Shown: positions 8,055 to 16,541, counted from the first letter of the stretch. The stretch: 64,000 bases of DNA from Mesobacillus maritimus (GCF_019749255.1 NZ_JACWFH010000024.1:1-64000); one strand, 5' to 3'. Made by a program: numbers and translations. Notes: generated by a model not told the origin, from the letters alone.

Positions 8055-9258
8055 TCACACAATAGCCAAGTTCACCCAGATGCTAAGCGAATCCATTGTG
8101 TTTTTCTTTCTACTTGTCCCGATTTTCACTTATCAGGGTTTTGAGTACCCTTTTTGGAGTTATCTGTTTCTTACTTCTATAACAATTATGTTGTTTGAAG
8201 TAGGAATCACGTACATGAAAAATTATTTTGTGTATTTACCGATTCTCGCTATTCTCTTTTGGTTGATGGTTGTTGGTTATCACTACCCAGTGCTTGTGGT
8301 CATCCTATGGCTTGCTTTTATGACATGGAGAAACTTTCGTTTTGACCGACACGGACCAGAATCTCACCCTTTGGCCATTTTATTAAGTACCACTTTTTTG
8401 TTACTGATCGGTGTAATGTTCTTCAACCATGTTAATCTAATCTGGTATGGTGTAACACAAATCGGACTAGTTGTTGGAGGGACGTGGCTTAAACTTTTTG
8501 CTGAGTCAATCAACATTAAATCTACACAATCTTCGCTTTGGTTAATAAGTATATTTGTACTTGTTTTAATAGCCGGAAGTGGAGTTGCTTACAGTGTTTA
8601 TCCCCTTTTATCGGCTACAATTGGCGTAATTTTATCAGCAGTTGGATTTGTTTTCAGGAAGGTTGTACTAGGGATTGTAGGTGTAATTGGTTGGTTTGGT
8701 ATCGATTTAACCTTTTTAGAAGGGATTGTCGACGAAAAAACGTATCAGCAGGTCACCGGTAATATGGGTGGAACAATTAATCGAGCGTTGGATATGGCAG
8801 CGGATACCCCTTCAAATCAGGAGGGATTCAATTTCTTAAATGATTGGACAATATCCTTATTTGTTGTGCTGATTGTGGTTATAGCTTACTTTCTTTTCAA
8901 AAAGAAGTATGTTAGAGAGAATCAAGTAGTCAATCTTAGAACAATTGCTTCTGTAGAAGCTTCACCTCCTTCGGAAGAGAAAGAACGAAAAATAAATCAC
9001 ACTAAGCAATTGACACCAGATAACCCTATCAGAAGAAAGGTACTCGAATTCGAACAAGAGGCACTTAAAAGAGGGTATGGAAGAAAGAGTACTGAAACCA
9101 TTGAGGAGTGGTTTGCTCGTTTACACTTAAAAGCTGATTACCTTGATTTTTATCAAAAAATTAGATATGGAGAGCAAGAACTCAATGAACGCCAAGAACA
9201 ACAAGCACAACGACTTCTCGAAGAATTAAGGAATATGGGAAAAAGGACGGTATCGTAG
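8044..9258 (+). CDS. Polytopic membrane protein with DUF4129-like C-terminus
   Basis: A 404-residue protein with about eight predicted membrane helices, a large loop near residues 225-275, a last helix (LFVVLIVVIAYFLF), and a cytoplasmic tail resembling DUF4129 (IRRKVLEFEQEALKRGYGR ... TIEEWFARL ... YQKIRYGEQELNE). In most Bacillus relatives the equivalent gene carries an extracellular transglutaminase-like core between helices, and I cannot find its Cys-His-Asp motifs here. The protein is also shorter than that family. Overlaps the DUF58 gene by 11 bases and ends at a strong terminator. Confidence 0.75.
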   Translation: MVHNHTIAKFTQMLSESIVFFFLLVPIFTYQGFEYPFWSYLFLTSITIMLFEVGITYMKNYFVYLPILAILFWLMVVGYHYPVLVVILWLAFMTWRNFRFDRHGPESHPLAILLSTTFLLLIGVMFFNHVNLIWYGVTQIGLVVGGTWLKLFAESINIKSTQSSLWLISIFVLVLIAGSGVAYSVYPLLSATIGVILSAVGFVFRKVVLGIVGVIGWFGIDLTFLEGIVDEKTYQQVTGNMGGTINRALDMAADTPSNQEGFNFLNDWTISLFVVLIVVIAYFLFKKKYVRENQVVNLRTIASVEASPPSEEKERKINHTKQLTPDNPIRRKVLEFEQEALKRGYGRKSTETIEEWFARLHLKADYLDFYQKIRYGEQELNERQEQQAQRLLEELRNMGKRTVS

Positions 9259-9291
9259 TATGGCGATATGATTGTCCTGCCTTTTCTAAAA

Positions 9292-9321
9292 AACCGTTGC
9301 TTAAAGCGACGGTTTTTTTTT
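9292..9321 (+). terminator. Intrinsic terminator of the MoxR cluster
   Basis: AACCGTTGC and GCGACGGTT pair around a TTAAA loop and run into nine T residues. Located 33 bases after the last stop. Confidence 0.9.
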
Positions 9322-9373
9322 GTCCCTTTGTGGGGGAGCCCGTTCAAAACGAAAGGTGATACAAAAAATAGAG

Positions 9374-9392
9374 AGGCATGCTATGCATGCCT
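9374..9392 (-). terminator. Terminator of the DUF3889 gene
   Basis: AGGCATG/CATGCCT hairpin; read on the minus strand it is followed by CTCTATTTTTTG. It lies about 60 bases beyond the stop of the DUF3889 gene. Confidence 0.55.
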
Positions 9393-9453
9393 TCACTTAA
9401 TCAACAAGTCACTGCAAAATTCGGAGGGGTATATGCCATTAAATCAAAAAAAA

Positions 9454-9819
9454 TTAGGTATTCCTCTGAGTAATAGCATTGTTTGCACTGATGCGATCGT
9501 ATTGTTCTCTCGTAGTTTCTTTAAACGAAATGTCGGTGATTTCTTCTGTTTTATTATCAAAAGTAATATCAATCAACACACCAAACTCTCTTTCATTCTC
9601 TTTTAACCATAATTTGAATTTCTCCGTTGAGGTTGTTGAACCGGTATCTCTACCAATATGTTGGTAGTCGATAATATCTGCTTGAGGATATTTTGCCTTA
9701 GTCTCTTTCATTGCCACTTGTCCCCATTTGGCGTATGGAGGGGTCTGTGCATCGATTCCTGTAGTTATAAATACCAACTCAATCCAAAAAAGAATGAAAA
9801 TAGACTTAACTAACTTCAT
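9454..9819 (-). CDS. Secreted DUF3889 protein
   Basis: A 121-residue exported protein. Residues 1-25 form a signal peptide (hydrophobic FILFWIELVFITTGI with an AQT-type cleavage region). The mature part matches the DUF3889 pattern of Bacillus: PYAKWGQVAMKETKAKYP, then DYQHIGRD, KFKLWLKE and a conserved ISFKETTREQYD tail. Function is unknown; family members are small extracellular proteins. A canonical GGAGG lies 5 bases before the ATG. Transcribed alone, away from the toxin locus. Confidence 0.85.
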   Translation of the reverse strand: MKLVKSIFILFWIELVFITTGIDAQTPPYAKWGQVAMKETKAKYPQADIIDYQHIGRDTGSTTSTEKFKLWLKENEREFGVLIDITFDNKTEEITDISFKETTREQYDRISANNAITQRNT

Positions 9820-9941
9820 GGCGTCCTCCTACTTTTTTTAGCTTAGGTTACACATTATGCCAGGATATATCCTCTAATTTTTTTTGAGAGGGGAAAAATT
9901 CCCTGGAAAGTTAGTTTTTATCAAGAGATAGACAAAAATAG

Positions 9942-9969
9942 CAAACGTACGTTCTGTTTATGATATAAT
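9942..9969 (+). promoter_or_regulatory. Toxin promoter with LexA-like box
   Basis: A TATAAT hexamer (9964-9969) has no good -35, but its -35 region contains CAAACGTACGTTCT (9942-9955). That sequence differs from the Bacillus LexA/DinR consensus CGAAC-RNRY-GTTYG mainly in its outer positions. This suggests possible SOS control of the toxin, unproven. Confidence 0.4.
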
Positions 9970-10031
9970 GAAGTGACAATAGAGTAGGCATTCGAGGGTG
10001 TAAACACATCCCTATGGAAAGGGGTGGTGCC

Positions 10032-10115
10032 GTGACAGTGTTCGAAGCATTAATGTTTGCATGCGCTTTTACAAGTTTAGTCCTCGCTGTTATGTCATTT
10101 AACCAAAAAAAATAA
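10032..10115 (+). CDS. Putative holin-like toxin of a type I TA system
   Basis: A 27-residue hydrophobic peptide beginning MTVFEALMFACAF and ending in a basic tail (NQKK). This matches the small Bacillus family annotated as putative holin-like toxin (Fst/TxpA-like membrane toxins). It starts with GTG after a GGGGTGGTG site. The transcript has a long 5' leader (about 60 bases) and an extended 3' region ending at the hairpin at 10186-10214. An antisense RNA is predicted to overlap this 3' region. The expected action is membrane insertion and depolarisation when the antitoxin RNA is lost. Confidence 0.85.
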   Translation: MTVFEALMFACAFTSLVLAVMSFNQKK

Positions 10116-10236
10116 TCCACCCGATTTGCTTTGTGGATTATTCTTATCAAAAAAGCTGTGCCCTTGAAGGACTGCCTATTGTACTGACCATATGGTGTGA
10201 CAGCACCATAGGTCTTTTTATTTTATGTGGAGAACT
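10105..10236 (-). ncRNA. Candidate antisense antitoxin RNA
   Basis: Minus-strand transcription unit convergent with the toxin. Promoter ATGACA (10267-10272), 18 bases, TATAAT (10243-10248), start near 10236. It ends at an AATCCAC/GTGGATT hairpin (10113-10140) followed by eight T residues on the minus strand, at the toxin stop codon. It therefore overlaps the toxin mRNA 3' end by about 110 bases, as RatA does with txpA. No reading frame of interest lies in it. Confidence 0.7.
10186..10224 (+). terminator. Toxin mRNA terminator
   Basis: GACCATATGGTG and CACCATAGGTC form a stem of about 11 pairs followed by TTTTTATTTTA, inside the region covered by the antisense RNA. Confidence 0.8.
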
Positions 10237-10242
10237 ACTGTT

Positions 10243-10272
10243 ATTATACCTCTTTAGCGACTATTATGTCAT
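10243..10272 (-). promoter_or_regulatory. Promoter of the antisense RNA
   Basis: ATGACA and TATAAT separated by 18 bases on the minus strand. It is clearly stronger than the toxin promoter, as expected for an antitoxin in excess. Confidence 0.65.
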
Positions 10273-10435
10273 CCTTTCTAGGTAAGAAGACCCTAAAACG
10301 ATATGAAGTTTCTTAGAGTAGAAAAAGGAGAATAGAAGTGTAAACAAAACCTTTAGATAAATAGTCTCATGAAAGCATTTATTGACAGGATGAAGTGAAA
10401 GAACATTGATAAAATTGATTCAAGGAGTGAGCGAT

Positions 10436-11301
10436 ATGGGATGGGTTGAATCATTGCAAAAGGCAATCGACTTTATGGAGGATCATTTATTGGAGGAGGT
10501 CAAAATAGAAGAAGTTGCAAAGGTTGCGAATGTATCAAAGTTTCATTTTCAGCGGACCTTTTCTGTATTAACAGACCTTTCGATAGGTGAATATCTTCGG
10601 CAAAGACGATTGACTTTGGCTGCACAGGAGCTGACTACAACAGAAATTAAGATTATTGAAATAGCCTATAAGTATGGCTACGACACTCCCGAGGCTTTCA
10701 CCAAAGCTTTTCGTAGGCAGCATGGTATTACACCATCAGAAGCTCGAAAAAACAAGGGAAGGCTGAATGCATATAACCGCCTGAGTATACAGGTGAATCT
10801 GAAAGGGGCTGAGCCAATGAAGTATCGCATTGAAGAGAAAGAGGGCTTTCAAGTTATTGGAGTAAAGCGGGAGTTTTCGTTGGTAAATGATGAGAATCTA
10901 AAGGGTATTCCTAAGATGTGGGATGATGTGCATGCAAATGGAACGAATGATAGACTAATTCAATTAAATAATGGTGACATAAAAGGGATCTTAGGTGTTT
11001 GTGTAGATAAAAGAGGGGAGGAATTTGGAGAAACAATTGATTATTGGATTGGAACAGATTATAAAGGCGACCAACCTGAAGGATTTATTGCGCTAAATGT
11101 TCCAGCCTCTCCAAATGGGGAGTTTTTGAAGTGCACGGGCCAATGCCGGAAGCGATGCAGAAAACATGGAAGCAAATCTTTTCAGAATGGTTCCCTTCCA
11201 ACCGATATGAGCATGCAGGTACACCCGAACTAGAAGTGTATCCAATTGAGAATCCATCAAATCCAGATTACTATTCGGAAATTTGGATACCTTTAAAATA
11301 A
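10436..11301 (+). pseudogene. AraC-family regulator with GyrI-like domain, frameshifted
   Basis: N-terminal AraC HTH pair (residues 1-105: VAKVANVSKFHFQRTFS and IIEIAYKYGYDTPEAFTKAF) followed by a GyrI-like effector-binding domain, the layout of multidrug-sensing regulators. The frame breaks near 11113, after VPAS. Shifting there restores KWGVFEVHGPMPEAMQKTW through EIWIPLK and a stop at 11299-11301. Removing two bases (a TC repeat in GCCTCTCC) gives a normal 287-residue protein. The ATG at 10436 has AAGGAGTGA 6 bases upstream, and a TTGACA-18-TTGATA promoter lies at 10382-10411. Genuine pseudogene or sequence error. Confidence 0.85.
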
Positions 11302-11331
11302 AGAGGAAACTCGTTACCAACCACTCAAAAA

Positions 11332-11411
11332 AGGGGCAATCTGACATGGCAGAAAAGAAAAGCACTGGACCGGACCAAATTATTTGGGTCACGGCATCGT
11401 CTATTGCCCCT
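11332..11411 (-). other. Unexplained 80-base structured element
   Basis: AGGGGCAAT (11332-11340) pairs perfectly with ATTGCCCCT (11403-11411) to close an 80-base domain, with inner GACC/GGTC pairing. On the minus strand the closing stem is followed by TTTTTTG, so it may be a long terminator or the end of a small RNA. No protein, repeat copy or known RNA family was recognised. Confidence 0.4.
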
Positions 11412-11597
11412 GCCTAATTTGCCCAAAGTAATGAAACAAACATGTAGAATCTTTTATTTGAACATTCAGCCTGATTAACATTCTCTGATTTTACATTATG
11501 CAAAACAGCAGGATGTTCGGTTTTGGCCATTGGTTCGGGTATTAACCTAAAATGAAATGATAGATCAATAAATAGAAATGTTTGGAGATTTTGGAAC
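11412..11597. other. Spacer between structured element and leader promoter
   Basis: About 190 AT-rich bases with no supported gene on either strand and no clear promoter or hairpin. Confidence 0.4.
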
Positions 11598-11626
11598 TTT
11601 ACGGAGGCTTCGGCGTATGCTATAGT
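11598..11626 (+). promoter_or_regulatory. Promoter of the MutS2-like leader
   Basis: TTTACG (11598-11603), 17 bases, TATAGT (11621-11626). Transcription would start near 11633, giving a leader of about 320 bases before the MutS2-like gene. Confidence 0.6.
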
Positions 11627-11662
11627 ATAGGAGAAATTTATTTACGTAAGGGAGTATGTTGT

Positions 11663-11686
11663 ATGTTAGGTGTCGTTCTTAACTAA
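11663..11686 (+). CDS. Leader peptide MLGVVLN
   Basis: A seven-residue ORF (ATG at 11663, TAA at 11684-11686) with an excellent AAGGGAG site 8 bases upstream, 30 bases into the predicted transcript. Its last codons (GTTCTTAACT, 11675-11684) are exactly complementary to 11768-11777, so a ribosome on this ORF would control leader folding. The size and position match the regulatory peptides of drug-inducible resistance genes. The inducing signal cannot be told from the peptide. Confidence 0.65.
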   Translation: MLGVVLN

Positions 11687-11927
11687 TCCATCAGAATTGG
11701 ATATTTCATTCCAGCAGATTTTTGTTCGAATTTTAAGGGAGCAAAGTCTTATTTAACTATGGAGTGAAGTTAAGAACAATGGTCAAACATGCATACTATC
11801 CTTAACCGATTGTAGCTGTGTACCTTTGTGTAAACGGCTTTTTATTTTGGTTAAAAATAGTTGAGAAACCAAGCAGGTTCTATATGCTGGTTTACTTTGA
11901 GCCGCGTTGACATTGTTCAACGCGGCT
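11675..11927 (+). promoter_or_regulatory. Transcription attenuator of the MutS2-like gene
   Basis: Competing pairings are visible. GTTCTTAACT in the leader ORF pairs with AGTTAAGAAC (11768-11777). The same downstream strand can instead use GTTAAG (11769-11774) to pair with CTTAAC (11801-11806). TTAACC (11802-11807) can also pair with GGTTAA (11849-11854), just after terminator 1. Two terminators follow, at 11814-11848 and 11900-11932. An AAACCA/TGGTTT stem lies between them. The simplest model is that ribosome stalling on the leader ORF frees the downstream strand, prevents termination and switches the gene on. Confidence 0.6.
11814..11848 (+). terminator. Leader terminator 1
   Basis: AGCTGTGTAC (11814-11823) pairs with GTAAACGGCT (11830-11839) with one mismatch and one wobble, 6-base loop, followed by a TTTTTATTTT tract. 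Sits inside the leader, more than 100 bases before the CDS. Confidence 0.65.
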
Positions 11928-11932
11928 ATTTT
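11900..11932 (+). terminator. Leader terminator 2
   Basis: AGCCGCGTTG (11900-11909) pairs perfectly with CAACGCGGCT (11918-11927), 8-base loop, then ATTTTTATT. It ends less than 10 bases before the GGAGG of the MutS2-like gene, a position that only makes sense as an attenuator. Confidence 0.85.
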
Positions 11933-11953
11933 TATTATTAGGAGGAAATAAAA

Positions 11954-13882
11954 TTGAACCAACATACTTTTAAGGTATTGGAATTTGGGTTGATAAAAGA
12001 AACAATCGCAAGTTATGCATTGACGACATCTGGGAAAAAAGAGGTTCTTGCGCTTGAGCCGTCGACGAATGTTAAACAAATCGAGTCTTGGTTAGATGAG
12101 CTTTCAGAGGCAGTTGAGATTATGAATAAGTCTACAAGTGTACCTGTGCACGGGTTGGAGGGGATAGAACTTTTATTGCAGAGTTTGAATAAAGGAGTGG
12201 CTCTTCGACCTGATCAGTTTTCTAAGCTAGCTGAATTTTTGGATAACTGCGGCAAAATGCGTAGGTTTATGAAAGATAAGGAATGGATGGCGCCCCGAGT
12301 GTCAAGCTATATTTATTCGATTGAAGAGCTTCCAGAGTTGGAGAAAGAAATTGTTCGCTGCATTCGTAATGGTGGAGTGGATGATTATGCGAGCAAGGAG
12401 CTGTTAAAGGTTCGGAAACAAATAGCCATTCAAGAAGATCGCCTAAAGGAAAAAGTTCTGCAGATGGTGCGCTCGAGTCAACTGAAATCTATTTTACAGG
12501 AACAGGTGGTGAGTCAGCGTGACGGACGATATGTCATCCCAGTTAAAAAAGAATACCGAAATAAAATCAAAGGGGCAGTCCTTGATACTTCTGCATCTGG
12601 GTCGACATTGTTTATTGAGCCTGAAGAAATTGCACTGTCTCAAGAGCAATTATCGTGGCTAAAGGCAGAAGAGGAAGCGGAGGTCCAAAAGGTTTTATTT
12701 TACCTCACTGGTCTTGTAGAAGAAAAAGAATCACAAATCTTCCTTGCAATGGAAACGATGATTCATTATGATGTTTTGTTTGCGAAAGCAAAGTACAGTC
12801 GGTCTATCGGTGGCAGGAAGCCTGTTGTCAATGAATCACACTATATTCGATTAGTGGAGGCACGGCACCCGCTGCTAGGTTCACAAGCAGTTCCGCTGAC
12901 ATTCGAGTTAGGGAGCCCTGAACACGCTCTTGTGATTACTGGACCGAACACGGGCGGAAAAACGGTTACGATTAAAACTGTAGGCTTGTTGACGTTAATG
13001 GCACAATCTGGATTACACTTGCCAGTTGCTGAAGGTAGCTCGATTAGTGTTTATCAAAATATTCTGGTTGATATTGGCGATGGGCAAAGCATTATGGAGA
13101 ACTTGAGTACCTTTAGCTCACGAATTGTTAATATCATTGAGATTTTAAAAGAAACAAATGACCGTAGTTTAGTGATCTTAGATGAACTTGGTTCTGGAAC
13201 TGACCCAGGTGAAGGAATGGGGTTGGCCACAGCCATTCTCGAACAACTCTATGCCAAAGGTGCCACTTTGCTCGCGACCACCCATTATAGTGAAATCAAA
13301 GAATTTGCCGATCTGCACGAAGGATTCATCAACGGTTCAATGGAATTTGATTTAAATAGTTTAAAGCCGACGTATAAGCTTCATATTGGAATGGGTGGAG
13401 AAAGCCAAGCCTTTGCAATAGCGTTAAAACTAGGGATCCATCCGAAGTTAATCCAGCGAGCACATGAAATAACGTACAAAGAAATAAAAATCTACCACAA
13501 TGATGAGGTAGATCCTGCTGCTATACGTGAGAAAGAAAAGCAGATCATTGTGAATCGTCATCAGCAGCGAACTAAGAAGAATGCATTAAGGAAAGAAAAA
13601 GTTCCAGTTTATCACCAAGGGGATAATGTAGTGATTTCCCCTGACAATCTAATTGGAATTATCTACAAGGGACCAGATGAACAAGGCAATTACCTTGTCC
13701 AAGTAAAAGGGGAAAAGAAAGCTTATAATCATAAACGGTTAAGTTTAAAAATAGCAGCAAGTGAAATGTATCCAGAGGATTATGATTTTGATATTATTTT
13801 TGAATCGGTCGAAAACAGGAAAAATAAGAAACTGCTATCACGAAAGCATGTTAATGGTCTAACCGTTTTTCACGAAGAGTGA
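11954..13882 (+). CDS. MutS2-family ATPase lacking the Smr nuclease domain
   Basis: MutS2 of Bacillus binds stalled or collided ribosomes and splits them. This 642-residue paralogue has the MutS2 N-terminal region, the core and clamp (RDGRYVIPVKKEY, SASGSTLFIEP), Walker A GPNTGGKT at 330-337, the IGDGQSIMENLSTFSS loop and Walker B LVILDELGSGTDPGEG near 406-420. A helical segment and a KOW-like beta module follow (about 545-600). The C-terminal Smr domain of the roughly 785-residue housekeeping MutS2 is absent and is replaced by a short tail. TTG start with GGAGG 8 bases upstream. An attenuator precedes it and an APH-like gene follows. A ribosome-protection or rescue role is inferred; DNA recombination control is the alternative. 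Confidence 0.88.
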   Translation: MNQHTFKVLEFGLIKETIASYALTTSGKKEVLALEPSTNVKQIESWLDELSEAVEIMNKSTSVPVHGLEGIELLLQSLNKGVALRPDQFSKLAEFLDNCGKMRRFMKDKEWMAPRVSSYIYSIEELPELEKEIVRCIRNGGVDDYASKELLKVRKQIAIQEDRLKEKVLQMVRSSQLKSILQEQVVSQRDGRYVIPVKKEYRNKIKGAVLDTSASGSTLFIEPEEIALSQEQLSWLKAEEEAEVQKVLFYLTGLVEEKESQIFLAMETMIHYDVLFAKAKYSRSIGGRKPVVNESHYIRLVEARHPLLGSQAVPLTFELGSPEHALVITGPNTGGKTVTIKTVGLLTLMAQSGLHLPVAEGSSISVYQNILVDIGDGQSIMENLSTFSSRIVNIIEILKETNDRSLVILDELGSGTDPGEGMGLATAILEQLYAKGATLLATTHYSEIKEFADLHEGFINGSMEFDLNSLKPTYKLHIGMGGESQAFAIALKLGIHPKLIQRAHEITYKEIKIYHNDEVDPAAIREKEKQIIVNRHQQRTKKNALRKEKVPVYHQGDNVVISPDNLIGIIYKGPDEQGNYLVQVKGEKKAYNHKRLSLKIAASEMYPEDYDFDIIFESVENRKNKKLLSRKHVNGLTVFHEE

Positions 13883-13888
13883 GAGGTA

Positions 13889-13917
13889 GGAGACATATTG
13901 AGTGATCATATGTCTCC
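13889..13917 (+). repeat. Hairpin between MutS2-like and kinase genes
   Basis: GGAGACATA (13889-13897) and TATGTCTCC (13909-13917) form a perfect 9-pair stem with no T tract. It overlaps the start of a possible leader ORF and could limit read-through or translation. Confidence 0.45.
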
Positions 13918-13969
13918 ACTGTTACAAAACCATTTGTTTAGTTTGAGTGTAGGTAACCTAAACAGTTAA
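13898..13969 (+). CDS. Possible leader ORF before the APH-like kinase
   Basis: TTG-initiated 23-residue frame ending 17 bases before the kinase start, with GGAG about 5 bases upstream. Its 5' end lies in the 13889-13917 hairpin. By analogy with the upstream attenuator it might be regulatory, but the peptide has no recognisable stalling motif and it may be chance. Confidence 0.2.
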   Translation: MSDHMSPLLQNHLFSLSVGNLNS

Positions 13970-13986
13970 GAAGGTTGGTGTGAATA

Positions 13987-15069
13987 ATGGTATATAATGA
14001 TGAAACCCTAGATTTTGCAGTTAAGAACAGTGGTCTCGGACCGCTGAAAAGGAAAAATCAAATTTCGTTTTTAGGAGAAGGAGCTTGGCATCACGCTTAC
14101 CTTGTTTCTACTAATCATACTGAAAAATTTGTGGTCCGTTTACCTAAAAAAGTGTCGGTTTATGGAGACAAAGTCGAATACGATGAAAAGGCCATTCATG
14201 CAGATTATCGTGGTACACAGCTATACTATGAAACTGCCAATACAATAAAGGCAGGAATCTGTCCCGAGTTCTTTCATTATTATAATGCTCCAGGGAAGAC
14301 GTATACCATTGAGACCTATAAAGGTCCAAATGTAAAATTGGCCGATTTAACTAGTAATGAGGCATTTAGTATAGGATTCCAAATGGGGGAATTTTTTCGG
14401 GAGATGAATAAAGTAAAGCATAGTTTAAAAGGGTACGGCTACCTGAGTTGGAATGGGAAGGAAGTAGAGGGGCGCTATCAAACGGATGTTTCTACTTTTA
14501 TGAAAGAGGAAAATGAAGAGTATGCCCAGGATTTTGAACGTGTGTGCAGTTGGGATAAGCGATTTGCTTCTGATGAAATTAAATCAAAACTAATGGATAG
14601 CCTTGCTTCAAGATCCATTGATGCGAATACTATCTCGATTACCAATCAAGATGCGTCGCCTGAAAATATCTTATTTTATAACGGGCAAGTCAGCTTAATC
14701 GATCCATTCCCAATCCTTTATTATGGCCACTCCCTTGCTGGGAATTTCTTGAACTGCTATGAGACGATTTTTCCTACTTACTTTAATACAAAGAGGTATG
14801 AGCGCCATCAGTTTAATCTATATACAAAAGAGTTGAGGGAAATCACGAATGGATATCTACATGGGTATACGTGTGGTGATTCCCATATTAAACAGTTGGT
14901 GCGCCGTGAGCAATTTATTAGACTAGCAAATCTAACATATGACCATTTTGTCGTTGCAACTGGAGAGTTGTCTAAAAGAGCTGAGGTTGGGATGGGGACA
15001 AGGGATGTTATAAATGAGCGAATATCTGTTTTTCTAGAGATGTTACGCGCATTTAATTTGGATGGATAA
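13987..15069 (+). CDS. APH-like kinase-fold protein, unknown substrate
   Basis: A 360-residue protein with the aminoglycoside-phosphotransferase fold. The N-lobe shows FLGEGAWHHAYLVS and FVVRLPKK. The catalytic loop is NQDASPEN (residues 220-227), with the Asp and Asn kept but the usual His replaced by Asn. The metal-binding Asp is in LIDPFP (D239). It follows the MutS2-like gene by 105 bases with no clear terminator between, so co-transcription is likely. It could phosphorylate a drug or a small metabolite; I cannot assign a substrate. Confidence 0.6.
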   Translation: MVYNDETLDFAVKNSGLGPLKRKNQISFLGEGAWHHAYLVSTNHTEKFVVRLPKKVSVYGDKVEYDEKAIHADYRGTQLYYETANTIKAGICPEFFHYYNAPGKTYTIETYKGPNVKLADLTSNEAFSIGFQMGEFFREMNKVKHSLKGYGYLSWNGKEVEGRYQTDVSTFMKEENEEYAQDFERVCSWDKRFASDEIKSKLMDSLASRSIDANTISITNQDASPENILFYNGQVSLIDPFPILYYGHSLAGNFLNCYETIFPTYFNTKRYERHQFNLYTKELREITNGYLHGYTCGDSHIKQLVRREQFIRLANLTYDHFVVATGELSKRAEVGMGTRDVINERISVFLEMLRAFNLDG

Positions 15070-15125
15070 ATGAAGTTACCATATTAAGATTATGGTTAAC
15101 TAGCAAGTAACAAAGTTCAAAAAAC

Positions 15126-15162
15126 TAAAAAAGAATCAGCTCCATAAACATGGAGCTGATTC
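15126..15162 (-). terminator. Terminator of xylanase gene
   Basis: GAATCAGCTCCAT/ATGGAGCTGATTC form a perfect 13-pair stem with a 4-base loop; on the minus strand it runs into TTTTTT. It lies 10 bases past the xylanase stop. Confidence 0.92.
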
Positions 15163-15172
15163 ACAGTAGTTT

Positions 15173-16402
<1,230 letters not shown>

Positions 16403-16450
16403 CTAATAAACCTCCTCTTAATAGATTTCTAGCCAGGGATACAGAAAAAA

Positions 16451-16464
16451 AGAAAGGGCTTTCA
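16451..16464 (-). promoter_or_regulatory. Candidate CcpA (cre) site
   Basis: On the minus strand TGAAAGCCCTTTCT, two positions from the cre consensus TGWAANCGNTNWCA. It lies about 30 bases downstream of the predicted -10 of xynA, a typical roadblock position. Confidence 0.45.
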
Positions 16465-16498
16465 TTTTAAACTGTGCTGTTTCGCTGACCTCGAAATG

Positions 16499-16541
16499 AG
16501 TATAGCACCCAAAACTTTGTTTATCTACTGGCTAAACAAAG
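16499..16541 (-). promoter_or_regulatory. xynA promoter and palindromic operator
   Basis: A TATACT -10 (16499-16504) has its -35 region inside a perfect inverted repeat, CTTTGTTTA (16515-16523) and TAAACAAAG (16533-16541) with a 9-base spacer. The TTTGTTTA half site resembles XylR-type operators. Repressor binding would block the promoter. Confidence 0.5.

Noticed and set aside
9911-10150. A 79-codon minus-strand frame across the toxin locus
   Set aside because: It lies antisense to the toxin and within the predicted antisense RNA, has no ribosome site, and its sequence is not protein-like.
11093-11392. A 99-codon minus-strand frame across the structured element
   Set aside because: It overlaps the conserved GyrI-like domain on the other strand; its apparent length reflects the element's stem and not a gene.
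11783-12079. A 98-codon minus-strand frame over the MutS2-like leader
   Set aside because: It is antisense to the attenuator stems and to the start of the MutS2-like gene and has no ribosome site.
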